Below are positions 8,480-16,801 of a stretch of 64,000 nucleotides of DNA, in pieces. Under the pieces are notes generated by a model. It made no database searches and was not told the origin of the DNA. It was given only the letters and a program-made list of their open reading frames with translations. Position 1 is the first letter of the stretch. Each line of letters opens with the position of its first letter. The DNA comes from Muribaculaceae bacterium (GTDB lineage: Bacteria; Bacteroidota; Bacteroidia; Bacteroidales; Muribaculaceae): the NCBI GenBank assembly GCA_017454355.1, contig JAFTDD010000084.1:1-64000 (forward strand), in the 5' to 3' direction. The position numbers and the translations under genes are program-made.

Positions 8480-9328
8480 TTAACAAGCCTTGAAACTCAT
8501 GTCGAGAGACTTGACAGAGTGCGTTAATGCCCCAACACTGATGTAGTCCACGCCACACTCGGCATAGTCACGCAGCGTGTCGATAGTGATGCCGCCGCTT
8601 GACTCAGTCTCTACGCGGCCGGCAATGATCTCAACGGCCTTGCGAGTGTCGGCCAGTGTAAAGTTATCAAGCATCACGCGATCCACGCCGCCGTGATCAA
8701 GCACTTGTTGCAGTTCGTCGAAGTTGCGCACTTCAATTTCAATCTTCAAGTCCTTATCATTATCGACATTCCATTTGCGAGCCGCCTCGATGGCCGGCAC
8801 AATGCCGCCGGCAAAGTCGACATGGTTGTCCTTGAGCAGAATCATATCAAACAAGCCGATGCGGTGATTGCAACCGCCACCGATTGCGACGGCCTCTTTC
8901 TCAAGAAGACGCATTCCGGGCGTTGTCTTGCGAGTGTCTAACACTCGTGTTTTTAATCCCTCGAGCCTTGCCTGATAGCGTGATGTGGTGGTGGCCACGC
9001 CACTCATGCGTTGCATTATGTTGAGCATGAGGCGCTCGGTTTGGAGCAACGAACGCACGCGTCCGGTGACTATAAATGCCACATCGCCGGGTTTGACATG
9101 ACTGCCGTCGGTTATAAAGACCTCCATCTGCAACTCTGGGTCAAATCGATTGAAAACACGGCGAGCCACTTCCACTCCGGCAAGCACGCCCTCCTCCTTA
9201 ATAATCAATCGTTGCTTACCAATTGCATCTGCGGGAATACAACACAATGTGGTGGCGTCGCCGTCGCCGATGTCTTCTGCGAAAGCGAGGTCTATCAGAG
9301 CATCTATCAGTTCGTCTCTAGTCTTCAT
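8480..9328 (-). CDS. nadC: Nicotinate-nucleotide pyrophosphorylase (quinolinate phosphoribosyltransferase)
   Basis: Makes nicotinate mononucleotide, CO2 and pyrophosphate from quinolinate and PRPP in de novo NAD synthesis. The 282-residue length is typical. Signatures include GDATTLCCIP near the N-terminus, the VLDTRKTTPGMRLLEKEAV segment with substrate-binding Arg/Lys residues, and GGGCNHRIGLFDMILLKDNHV. nadA and nadB are not in the window. Transcription probably starts at the -7 element at 9371-9378. Confidence 0.96.
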   Translation of the reverse strand: MKTRDELIDALIDLAFAEDIGDGDATTLCCIPADAIGKQRLIIKEEGVLAGVEVARRVFNRFDPELQMEVFITDGSHVKPGDVAFIVTGRVRSLLQTERLMLNIMQRMSGVATTTSRYQARLEGLKTRVLDTRKTTPGMRLLEKEAVAIGGGCNHRIGLFDMILLKDNHVDFAGGIVPAIEAARKWNVDNDKDLKIEIEVRNFDELQQVLDHGGVDRVMLDNFTLADTRKAVEIIAGRVETESSGGITIDTLRDYAECGVDYISVGALTHSVKSLDMSFKAC

Positions 9329-9370
9329 AGCAATTGAGTAACACTGAAAAAAGTTTGTTCAAATTTTCTG

Positions 9371-9409
9371 CAAAGTTAGTGTAATTTTTCCGAAATATCA
9401 CTAAATTTG
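9371..9409. promoter_or_regulatory. Divergent nadC / rlmH promoter region
   Basis: The minus-strand -7 element TAACTTTG (plus-strand CAAAGTTA, 9371-9378) points to nadC, and TAAATTTG at 9402-9409 points to rlmH. The two elements are 23 bases apart, so the polymerases bound at each would overlap. No clear -33 element is visible for either. Confidence 0.6.
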
Positions 9410-9431
9410 CGGTACCAAATTTAGTGAATTA

Positions 9432-9905
9432 ATGAAATTTTTCCTTATTGCAATCGGACGCACGGGTAATCAAGCCATTAAGTCCTGCATTGACAACTAC
9501 TTATCGCGGCTAAAACATTATGCCCAAGTCGAAACATTGGTGATTGCCGATGTCAAGGACACGCGGAATATGAGCCACGAGCAGCAGAAAACGGCCGAAG
9601 GAGAGCGCGTCTTGCGAGCCATCGAGCCCGGCGACCGCGTTGTGCTTCTAGATGAGCGAGGTCTGCAGCCAACGAGCACCGAACTGGCCGCTCTCTTGCA
9701 AAAGCGCATGGCAAGCGGACTACGACGGCTGGTGTTTGTCATCGGTGGGCCTTACGGCTTCTCCCCCGCGGTTTACAACCGCGCGGACGCGCAACTTTCA
9801 CTGAGCCGGTTGACATTTAATCACGAGATGGTAAGACTCATCTTTGCGGAGCAACTCTACCGTGCTTTCACCATTCTAAATCACGAGCCTTACCATCATG
9901 AATAA
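9432..9905 (+). CDS. rlmH: 23S rRNA (pseudouridine-1915-N3) methyltransferase
   Basis: SPOUT-class methyltransferase that uses SAM to methylate pseudouridine 1915 in helix 69 of 23S rRNA. The 157-residue length is normal. The knot region is intact: LLDERGLQPTSTELAALL, the SAM-binding VFVIGGPYGFS, and the C-terminal LSRLTFNHEMVRLIFAEQLYRA. It is the first gene of a plus-strand group continuing with msrA; the spacer between them is 16 bases. Confidence 0.97.
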   Translation: MKFFLIAIGRTGNQAIKSCIDNYLSRLKHYAQVETLVIADVKDTRNMSHEQQKTAEGERVLRAIEPGDRVVLLDERGLQPTSTELAALLQKRMASGLRRLVFVIGGPYGFSPAVYNRADAQLSLSRLTFNHEMVRLIFAEQLYRAFTILNHEPYHHE

Positions 9906-9921
9906 TTAGTAATTAGTTAAT

Positions 9922-10431
9922 ATGAAAGAGATTTATCTTGCGGGAGGATGCTTTTGGGGCATTGAGCACCTAATCAAACAACTTGACGGCGTGATAGACA
10001 CCACAACCGGATTTGCCAACGGCAATCCCGACATCATCGCGCCTACTTACGAGCAAGTTTATACCGACACCACCGGCTTTGCCGAAACTGTGCGCGTTGT
10101 ATATGACCCGTCAATCATCGGCTTGGACACACTACTGGGCATCTTTATGATTGCCATCGACCCCACGAGCCTCAATAAGCAGGGCGAGGACGAGGGCACA
10201 CGTTACCGCACCGGCATTTACTATACCGACACCGAAGACCTTGACTTTATTCGCCGCAAGATAGACGAGGCTGGTCAACGTTACAACAAGCCGATTGTGG
10301 TGGAAGTGGAACCGCTGCGAGAGTTCTATGCGGCCGACGAGCGCCATCAAGATTATTTGGACAAAAATCCGGGAGGGTATTGCCACATCTCACCTGAATT
10401 GTTTGATTTGGCGCGACGGTTGCGCAAGTGA
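9922..10431 (+). CDS. msrA: Peptide-methionine (S)-S-oxide reductase
   Basis: Repairs oxidised methionine by reducing the S-epimer of methionine sulfoxide. The catalytic Cys10 lies in the GCFWG motif at residues 9-13. A further Cys near the C-terminus (PGGYCHIS) could serve as resolving cysteine. The central QGEDEGTRYRTGIYY segment is the family signature. At 169 residues it is an MsrA-only protein without a fused MsrB domain. It begins 16 bases after rlmH and abuts the next gene. Confidence 0.96.
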   Translation: MKEIYLAGGCFWGIEHLIKQLDGVIDTTTGFANGNPDIIAPTYEQVYTDTTGFAETVRVVYDPSIIGLDTLLGIFMIAIDPTSLNKQGEDEGTRYRTGIYYTDTEDLDFIRRKIDEAGQRYNKPIVVEVEPLREFYAADERHQDYLDKNPGGYCHISPELFDLARRLRK

Positions 10432-10439
10432 TTAAAGAT

Positions 10440-11108
10440 ATGATGAATTTTGTCATTGAGCCGCTCATCAAGGCTCCATGCCCTGATGTGCAAATTGGAG
10501 TTGTCATGGCCACTGTCCACAACTCCCCTACCGGTGATGCTCTTTGGGGCGAACTGGAGACAGAGGCTGCGCGCATCAAATCAACCTACGAATTATTGGA
10601 GATTAACCATCGGCCGGCCATTGCCGCCACTCGCCGTCTCTATCGCGCCCTTGGCAAGGATCCCGGCCGCTATCGTGTCGCCAGCGAGCAACTATGCAGG
10701 CGAGTAATCAGGGGGCTTGGATTATATCGATTGACAACGCTTATTGACTTGGTGAACCTTGTGTCGATGGCCAGCGGATATCCTATCAGCGGTCTCGATG
10801 CCGACAAGGTCGCGGGCGACACACTGCGCATGGGAGTCGGTCGCGAGGGTGAGATTTACAATGGCATTGGCCGTGGAGCCCTCAACATTGCTGGGTTGCC
10901 GGTTTGGCGCGACGCCCTCGGCCCTATTGCCACACCCACAAGCGACGATGAGCGCACATGTTTCTCGCCGGATACAAACCGTGTGCTCATCTGCATCAAC
11001 GCTTTTGGGACCGAGATGCCTCTGCCGGAAGCCATCAACCTCACGGTGAGGTTGCTTACCGACTATGCCGCCGCCACCAACCTATTCACAACAATAATAA
11101 AACCGTAA
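10440..11108 (+). CDS. B3/B4 tRNA-binding domain protein
   Basis: A 222-residue protein resembling the free-standing B3/B4 domain of the phenylalanyl-tRNA synthetase beta subunit. Typical segments are RPAIAATRRLYRALGKDPGR and the NLVSMASGYPISGLDADKV region followed by GEIYNGIGRG. Free-standing B3/B4 proteins are suspected to have a tRNA-related or editing role, but the substrate here is unknown. The frame also opens at a GTG at 10428 that would overlap the msrA stop as GTGA; I prefer the ATG at 10440. The next gene, of the Sua5/YrdC type, also concerns tRNA. Confidence 0.83.
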   Translation: MMNFVIEPLIKAPCPDVQIGVVMATVHNSPTGDALWGELETEAARIKSTYELLEINHRPAIAATRRLYRALGKDPGRYRVASEQLCRRVIRGLGLYRLTTLIDLVNLVSMASGYPISGLDADKVAGDTLRMGVGREGEIYNGIGRGALNIAGLPVWRDALGPIATPTSDDERTCFSPDTNRVLICINAFGTEMPLPEAINLTVRLLTDYAAATNLFTTIIKP

Positions 11109-11115
11109 TAGTTAT

Positions 11116-11721
11116 ATGGAAATTCTTGAGATTCTCGAAAACAACATCAACCAACGCCACATTGAAGCCGCGGCACGATGTCTTGCCGATGGAGGTATTA
11201 TCGTTTATCCTACTGATACTGTGTATGCTTTGGGATGCGACGCGATGAACAATAGCGCCATTGAGCGCATTTGCGCGCTGAAAGATATGAAGTCGGCTAA
11301 GACCAATTTGTCAATCATCTGTTCTGACATTAGCGAGGTGGCGCAGTATGCCAAATTTGACAACGTTCAGTTCCGGATGATGAAGCAATTCTTGCCGGGT
11401 CCTTTTACATTTATTTTTACCGCGTTGAACAAGTTGCCGAAGGCCTTCAAGGGGCGCCGCACTGTTGGCGTGCGCATTCCGGACAGCAAAATTGCCCTTG
11501 CCCTGGAGCAAGCGTTAGGCAATCCTATTCTCACAACAAGTGTTCAAGGCCTTGACGATGACTACCGCTGCGAGCCTTCTCTGATAGCCGAAACCTACGC
11601 CGCCACTGTTGACATCGTGATTGATGCCGGCCGTGGAGCCACGACGCCAAGCACCGTGGTCGATTGCACTGGTGATGAGCCGGTTGTTACACGCCAGGGA
11701 GTAGGAATTTTTGACTATTAG
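11116..11721 (+). CDS. L-threonylcarbamoyladenylate synthase (Sua5/YciO/YrdC family)
   Basis: Proteins of this family form threonylcarbamoyl-AMP for t6A37 modification of tRNAs. The 201-residue protein has the YrdC core: GGIIVYPTDTVYALGCDA at the N-terminus, PGPFTFIF, and TVGVRIPDSKIA followed by NPILTTS. There is no C-terminal Sua5 domain. YciO-type members of the family are not proven t6A enzymes, so the precise role carries some doubt. It begins seven bases after the B3/B4 gene and converges on trkH. Confidence 0.88.
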   Translation: MEILEILENNINQRHIEAAARCLADGGIIVYPTDTVYALGCDAMNNSAIERICALKDMKSAKTNLSIICSDISEVAQYAKFDNVQFRMMKQFLPGPFTFIFTALNKLPKAFKGRRTVGVRIPDSKIALALEQALGNPILTTSVQGLDDDYRCEPSLIAETYAATVDIVIDAGRGATTPSTVVDCTGDEPVVTRQGVGIFDY

Positions 11722-11725
11722 ACAA

Positions 11726-13192
11726 TCAATCTTTGCGCCAGAAGGCAGGTGTGAAGATTACAAGCACGGTGAACAGTTCAAGTCGACCAACAAGCATTTC
11801 AATAGCAAGCATCCATTTAGCCGGGTCCGGCAACGCGGCAAAGCCGCCAGGCATTGCTGTTGTGCCATAGCCGAGGCCGTAGTTGCTCACCATTGCCAAC
11901 GATGTGTGGAGCGAGTCAACAATCGGCAACTCATAGAGCGTGAGCACAAGTGCCGACACAAAAGTTACCATCACATAGATGGCCAAAAAAGCGATTACTT
12001 TGGCTACAAGTGTGTGGGCCAGCGCTCGTCCATTGAGACGAACCGTCTTGACGGCATTGGGGTGCAGCACGCGGTAAAATTCGTTGAGAGTGTTCTTCAA
12101 GAGGACGATGAGCCGATCGATTTTGGCTCCGCCACTTGTTGAACCGGCCATGCCTCCGAAAAACATAACCAGCATCAACAACATAGCGATGAACTCGCCA
12201 CGAGTCTCATAGTCAATGGTGTTGAGGCCTGTGCTGGTGATTGCCGCCACGGTGTCGAAGAGAGCAAACACCGCCCTGTCGCCGTTGGACGAGGCGTATC
12301 CCTCGACGCACATATTAATAAAAATCACCACGGCCACCACTGCTGTCATCAGGCAGTAAAAACGGAAGGTGTCGTTGGAGCGCACGCGGTCAAATCGCCC
12401 GCGTGAGGCGCTATATATGAGGGAGAAATTGATTCCGCCCAAAAACATAAACACGATGGCCACGCCATAGATGTAGTGGTCATTCCAATAATGCAGGCCA
12501 ACGTTTTTGGTCGAGAAGCCTCCGGTTGCCATCGTGGTCATCGCGTGAGACAGGGCGTCAAACCATCCCATGGGGCTTGCCAGGAGAACCGTCATCGCCA
12601 TTGTCAGTATAATATAGATGAGCCAGAGGTCTTTGGCAGTTTGGCTCACGCGTGGCCTTAGACGCTCATGAGTGATGCCGGTCACCTCGGCGTTAAAGAG
12701 CGCGATGCCTCCTTTCTGGTTGAGCATTGGCAGCACTGCCAGAGTGAATAGTATGATACCCATTCCCCCTATCCATTGCATTGTTGACCGCCAAAAGAGC
12801 ACTGCCCTCGGCAACGCCTCAACATCTGCGATAACGCTTGAACCGGTTGTCGTAAAGCCGCTCATTGTCTCGAAAAACGCGTCAGTGACGTTGTCGAGTG
12901 TTCCCGTGAATAGCAGCGGCAACATCCCGAAGAATGAGAAGAAAACCCATATTATCGCAGTGAGCAAGACACCCTCGCGTCGACGCATGGCAGCGCCGGG
13001 TTTTGGCTTGAGGAAACGTGCCATGACCAATCCCGCCGCCAGAGTGAGCAGTGTGGCGTAGGTAAAGCAGATTGCCGTAGGCCACTCGTGGTAGTAGGCG
13101 GCAACCGCTATTGGGGCAGTCATAAAAGTGGCCTCGATGAGCAGGAGCCATCCTTGCACTCGAAGCACCACCGGCAAGTTGATGAGTTTCAT
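11726..13192 (-). CDS. trkH: Trk system potassium uptake membrane subunit
   Basis: Ion-conducting subunit of the Trk K+ transporter. The 488-residue protein has the repeated membrane-pore-membrane architecture of the SKT superfamily; pore-loop segments are visible at MSGFTTTGSSV, TMATGGFSTKNVG, AAITSTGLNTIDY and SNYGLGYG. The start codon overlaps the trkA stop by four bases (ATGA type), indicating translational coupling to its regulatory partner. It converges on the Sua5/YrdC gene with four bases between the stop codons. Confidence 0.95.
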   Translation of the reverse strand: MKLINLPVVLRVQGWLLLIEATFMTAPIAVAAYYHEWPTAICFTYATLLTLAAGLVMARFLKPKPGAAMRRREGVLLTAIIWVFFSFFGMLPLLFTGTLDNVTDAFFETMSGFTTTGSSVIADVEALPRAVLFWRSTMQWIGGMGIILFTLAVLPMLNQKGGIALFNAEVTGITHERLRPRVSQTAKDLWLIYIILTMAMTVLLASPMGWFDALSHAMTTMATGGFSTKNVGLHYWNDHYIYGVAIVFMFLGGINFSLIYSASRGRFDRVRSNDTFRFYCLMTAVVAVVIFINMCVEGYASSNGDRAVFALFDTVAAITSTGLNTIDYETRGEFIAMLLMLVMFFGGMAGSTSGGAKIDRLIVLLKNTLNEFYRVLHPNAVKTVRLNGRALAHTLVAKVIAFLAIYVMVTFVSALVLTLYELPIVDSLHTSLAMVSNYGLGYGTTAMPGGFAALPDPAKWMLAIEMLVGRLELFTVLVIFTPAFWRKD

Positions 13193-14520
13193 TTGAAGGC
13201 TTTATCGAGTTTATGGAGGCTGCCCGAGAGGCAGAACAAGACTACATGGTCGCCAGGCTGGAGAATGGTGTCGCCATTGACCAGTGCTCCCCTACCGTCA
13301 CGCACCATGCCTGCGATTGTGAGTTCATCAGGCAGATTGAGGCTCTTAACAGGCTTGCGGGTCGCTTCCCATCCGTCCTTAATGACAAGTTCGGCAACTT
13401 CGGCATCAGCCAGAGCCAGGCACTTGGCGTTTGACGCGTCTGCGTCGAGCATCAATTGCACAATACGGCTCGAGGCGATGAGTTTTTTGTTTATTATAGT
13501 GCCGATGTTAAGCAATTCGGCCTCATTGATATATTGGAGGTTCTCCACGTCGGCGATTGTTTTCCTCACGCCATGCTCCTTGGCCATCATGCAGCCCAAA
13601 ATGTTCGCCTCGCTGCTGTCTGTCAGGGCGACAAACACGTCATAGTCGCCGATGCCCTCTTCCTCGAGCAGGTCGGTGTCGCGCGCGTCACCGTTCACAA
13701 TAGAGCAGTTCGGGAAGGCTTCGGCGAGTTCTTCACAACGGCTATAGTCCGGTTCTATCACTTTGACACGATAACGTGAGCCCACCATCTTCAGCAATTG
13801 GGCCGTCATCGAGCCTCCGCCCATAACCATCACTTTTTCCACTCCGATGTTCACCTTGCCGCAGATGTCTACCACCAGGTCTATATGGTCGCGCGTTGTG
13901 GCGATATAGGCGATGTCGCCCACAATAATCATGTCGCTGCCGCGGGGGATGATTATCTCGCGATTGCGCTTTATGGCACACACATGCAAGAATGATGACA
14001 CCTCGCTGAGTTCGCGCAACCGTTTCCCAACCAGTTGTGCGTTTGCCCTTAACTTGACTCCAACAACAATCAGTTGCCCGTCAAATAACTCAAACCAATT
14101 GCGCACCCAGGTCCTCTTGAGTGCGGTGGCCATTTCCTCGCTGGCGACGTAGTCAGGATAGATAAGATTATCAACACCGATAGCGGTAAAGTACTCTTTG
14201 TGGTGTTTCTCCATCAGTTCGTCATTCTCGATGCGCGAGACTGTTCGTCTGGCGCCCATACTGCGCGCGATGGAGCAGGCGAGCAAGTTGCGCGTCTCGT
14301 AGGGCGTGACGGCAACAAACAGGTCACAACCCGGCACACCGGCACCCTTTAGGTCGGTGAAAGAGACCGCACTGCCTCTAACGGTCATCAGATTATAGTT
14401 GTCAAGAGCGGCAAGATTTTTCTCGTCGCGATCGATAACAACAATATCCTGTTCCTCATCGCTGAGCATTTTTGCCAGATGTGAGCCCACTTGTCCGGCA
14501 CCTGCGATAACAATCTTCAT
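13189..14520 (-). CDS. trkA: Trk system K+ uptake regulatory protein
   Basis: Cytoplasmic gating partner of TrkH. The 443-residue protein is a tandem duplication, each half with a Rossmann RCK_N domain followed by an RCK_C domain. The first NAD-binding loop is IAGAGQVGSHLAKML and the second is VMGGGSMTAQLLKM; both halves retain an acidic residue at the end of beta-2. It sits between dxs, 12 bases upstream, and trkH, which it overlaps by four bases. Confidence 0.96.
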   Translation of the reverse strand: MKIVIAGAGQVGSHLAKMLSDEEQDIVVIDRDEKNLAALDNYNLMTVRGSAVSFTDLKGAGVPGCDLFVAVTPYETRNLLACSIARSMGARRTVSRIENDELMEKHHKEYFTAIGVDNLIYPDYVASEEMATALKRTWVRNWFELFDGQLIVVGVKLRANAQLVGKRLRELSEVSSFLHVCAIKRNREIIIPRGSDMIIVGDIAYIATTRDHIDLVVDICGKVNIGVEKVMVMGGGSMTAQLLKMVGSRYRVKVIEPDYSRCEELAEAFPNCSIVNGDARDTDLLEEEGIGDYDVFVALTDSSEANILGCMMAKEHGVRKTIADVENLQYINEAELLNIGTIINKKLIASSRIVQLMLDADASNAKCLALADAEVAELVIKDGWEATRKPVKSLNLPDELTIAGMVRDGRGALVNGDTILQPGDHVVLFCLSGSLHKLDKAFK

Positions 14521-14532
14521 TTTGAGTAATAA

Positions 14533-16452
14533 CTAACAACTGGCATCTAAAGAATTAATCGTTTCGGCAATCGATCGCGGGTCAAGGCCACAGAGGGCAT
14601 ATAGTTGCTCTGGTGTGCCTTGATGGACAAACGTGTCTTGCACGCCTAGGCGCGTTACCTGAATGTTGATGCCGTGCAAAGCCATCCACTCCGCCACAGC
14701 CGAGCCAAGCCCGCCAACGGTTGTGCCATCCTCCACCGTGATGATTGCCCGATAATTACGTGCCACATCTTCAAGCAATTGTTCATCAAGCGGTTTGAGG
14801 AAAATCATATCATAATGGCCTGCGGCTATTCCTTGTTGCTTGAGGATTTCAAGAGCCTGCTGCACTTGTCGTGCGATGGCTCCTATCGAGAGCACTGCAA
14901 CGTTGCCGCCCTTGGCCAGACATTCACCTTTGCCGACCGCAATTTCTTTGAGGGGGCATCGCCAGTCGGTGAGTGACCCGCGTCCGCGCGGATAGCGGAT
15001 TGCCCACGGCCCTTGTCCGTCAAGTTGTGAGGTGTACATCATCTGTCGCAACTGATGCTCGTTGCGCGGCGCGCAGATTGTGAGTCCCGGCACGGGTCTG
15101 AGGTAAGCCAAGTCGAAAAGTCCGTGGTGAGTGACTCCGTCTTCTCCCACCAGGCCGGCACGGTCAATGCAGAAGGTGACAGGCAGCCGGAGCGTTGCTA
15201 CGTCATGGATAATGTGGTCGTAGGCTCGTTGGAGGAACGAACTGTAGATGCAGCAAAATGGGTGCATACCCTCTTTGGCGAGGCCGCCGGCAAAGGTGAC
15301 TGCGTGTCCCTCGCTGATGCCCACGTCAAAGGTGCGCCCGGGCAGCGTTTTTTGCATAATGTCAACGCCCGTGCCGCCGGGCATGGCCGCTGTGATTGCC
15401 ACGATGCGCTCGTTGGCTTGAGCCAGTTCAGTGAGTGTCTCGCCCATCACTGTCTGGAACTTTGGCGGTTTGTTATCGCTACTCTCTTTTATCAATTGGC
15501 CGGTATTCTCGTCATACAGCCCCGGGGCGTGCCACGTCGTCGGGTCAGCCTCGGCCGGAGCATAGCCTTTGCCTTTCACGGTGTGCAGGTGGAGCAAACG
15601 CGGCCCGCGCATGTCCTTGATGTCGCGCAGCGTCTTCACCAGTTTTATCACATCGTGACCGTCAAAGGGGCCAAAATAGCGCACGTTAAGTCCCTCAAAG
15701 ATGTTTTGTTGGCCGGTGAGCAGCGACTTGAGAGAATTGCTGAAACGTAGTATCAGTCCCTTGCGGTCATCGTTGATGATGTTGTGCCGCTTCAGGAAGT
15801 TATAGGTTTTGTAGCGCAGGTTATTATACCCTTTGCTTGTGGTCATGTGGGACATATACTCACCCAGCCCGCCCACTCGCTCGTCAATCGACATGTCGTT
15901 GTCGTTGAGAATGATAAGCAGGTCGTTCGGGTTGTTGGACACGTTGTTGAGACCCTCAAATGCCAGGCCGCCGCCAATACTGGCATCGCCGATAACAGCA
16001 ACAACCTTGCGGTTTTTATTGCCTTGCAGGCGGTCCGCAACCGCCATTCCCAGTGCGGCACTGATGCTGTTGCTGGCGTGACCCGCCGTGAAGGTGTCGT
16101 ATTCGCTCTCCGTTGGGATGGGAAACCCGCTCAGACCTCCCAACTTGCGATTGGTGTGAAACAGGTCGCGACGGCCGGTGAGTATCTTGTGGGCATAAGC
16201 CTGATGGCCAACGTCCCACACGATGCGGTCGTCGGGGGTGTTGAACACATAGTGCAGAGCCACAACAATTTCTACGGCTCCCATGCTCGAGGCAAAGTGA
16301 CCGGGATTTACCGCCAAGTGATGTATCATAAAACGCCGCAACTCGTCACACACTTGTGGCAGTTGCTCAACACGCAGTTTTTTCAAGTCGGCGGGGCTGT
16401 CAATCGTTGCCAGCAGCGGGCACTGTTGTGTTGTAAAACTATCGTCGCTCAT
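14533..16452 (-). CDS. dxs: 1-deoxy-D-xylulose-5-phosphate synthase
   Basis: Thiamine-diphosphate enzyme condensing pyruvate and glyceraldehyde 3-phosphate, the first step of the non-mevalonate isoprenoid pathway; dxr at 32365 encodes the next step. The ATG at 16452 gives a 639-residue protein of normal size; the frame opens further upstream but would overlap a small membrane gene. Signatures are [14 protein letters not shown], the ThDP motif [16 protein letters not shown] and [16 protein letters not shown]. It overlaps the upstream small gene by 14 bases. Confidence 0.97.
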   Translation of the reverse strand: MSDDSFTTQQCPLLATIDSPADLKKLRVEQLPQVCDELRRFMIHHLAVNPGHFASSMGAVEIVVALHYVFNTPDDRIVWDVGHQAYAHKILTGRRDLFHTNRKLGGLSGFPIPTESEYDTFTAGHASNSISAALGMAVADRLQGNKNRKVVAVIGDASIGGGLAFEGLNNVSNNPNDLLIILNDNDMSIDERVGGLGEYMSHMTTSKGYNNLRYKTYNFLKRHNIINDDRKGLILRFSNSLKSLLTGQQNIFEGLNVRYFGPFDGHDVIKLVKTLRDIKDMRGPRLLHLHTVKGKGYAPAEADPTTWHAPGLYDENTGQLIKESSDNKPPKFQTVMGETLTELAQANERIVAITAAMPGGTGVDIMQKTLPGRTFDVGISEGHAVTFAGGLAKEGMHPFCCIYSSFLQRAYDHIIHDVATLRLPVTFCIDRAGLVGEDGVTHHGLFDLAYLRPVPGLTICAPRNEHQLRQMMYTSQLDGQGPWAIRYPRGRGSLTDWRCPLKEIAVGKGECLAKGGNVAVLSIGAIARQVQQALEILKQQGIAAGHYDMIFLKPLDEQLLEDVARNYRAIITVEDGTTVGGLGSAVAEWMALHGINIQVTRLGVQDTFVHQGTPEQLYALCGLDPRSIAETINSLDASC

Positions 16453-16639
16453 CGTTTTGCTTATCGTCTTTATTGAGCACATACTTCTTATAGAGGGGAA
16501 CAAACACGATAATGCCACTTGCCACTATTGTAAATAGCGTCATTGCTGTCACTTGTTCCACACGTGTGAGCAAGAGATAAACAAGGGCACACCACAATAG
16601 CAGCACACATGCAAATCTGAAATAGTTAGTTCCACTCAT
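16439..16639 (-). CDS. Small two-helix membrane protein upstream of dxs
   Basis: A 66-residue protein with two hydrophobic segments (about residues 8-24 and 31-49) and a charged, lysine/aspartate-rich C-terminus. The frame opens further upstream, but only at a TTG lying inside the -7 promoter element, so the ATG at 16639 is chosen. It overlaps the dxs start by 14 bases and has its own promoter, so it is the first gene of a dxs-trkA-trkH unit. No family is recognised. Confidence 0.7.
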   Translation of the reverse strand: MSGTNYFRFACVLLLWCALVYLLLTRVEQVTAMTLFTIVASGIIVFVPLYKKYVLNKDDKQNDERR

Positions 16640-16666
16640 CGTTGTCACGTTAGATATATGCAATTG

Positions 16667-16697
16667 CAAAGGTAAGCAATTAAATCGAGTTGTACAA
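16667..16697 (-). promoter_or_regulatory. Promoter of the small membrane gene-dxs-trkA-trkH operon
   Basis: On the minus strand TTG (plus 16695-16697) and TACCTTTG (plus-strand CAAAGGTA, 16667-16674) are separated by 20 bases. The predicted start is near 16660, about 20 bases before the ATG at 16639. Confidence 0.75.
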
Positions 16698-16713
16698 TAC
16701 TACTTCTTGAAAA

Positions 16714-16798
16714 GTTGACCGTTGACCGTCCTACCGTTAGCTACCGTTAGCCATGTCGCACGCCCTCTCCCCGGCCAAATGGATGTTCAACGGTCAAC
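16714..16798. repeat. Family B repeat, copy 1, flanked by 12-bp inverted repeats
   Basis: A diverged family B core at 16744-16782 (CCATGTCGCACGCCC and following) lies inside perfect terminal inverted repeats GTTGACCGTTGA at 16714-16725 and TCAACGGTCAAC at 16787-16798. The whole unit is 85 bases, between the mutS2 3' end and the dxs operon promoter. Confidence 0.65.
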
Positions 16799-16801
16799 CT
16801 T

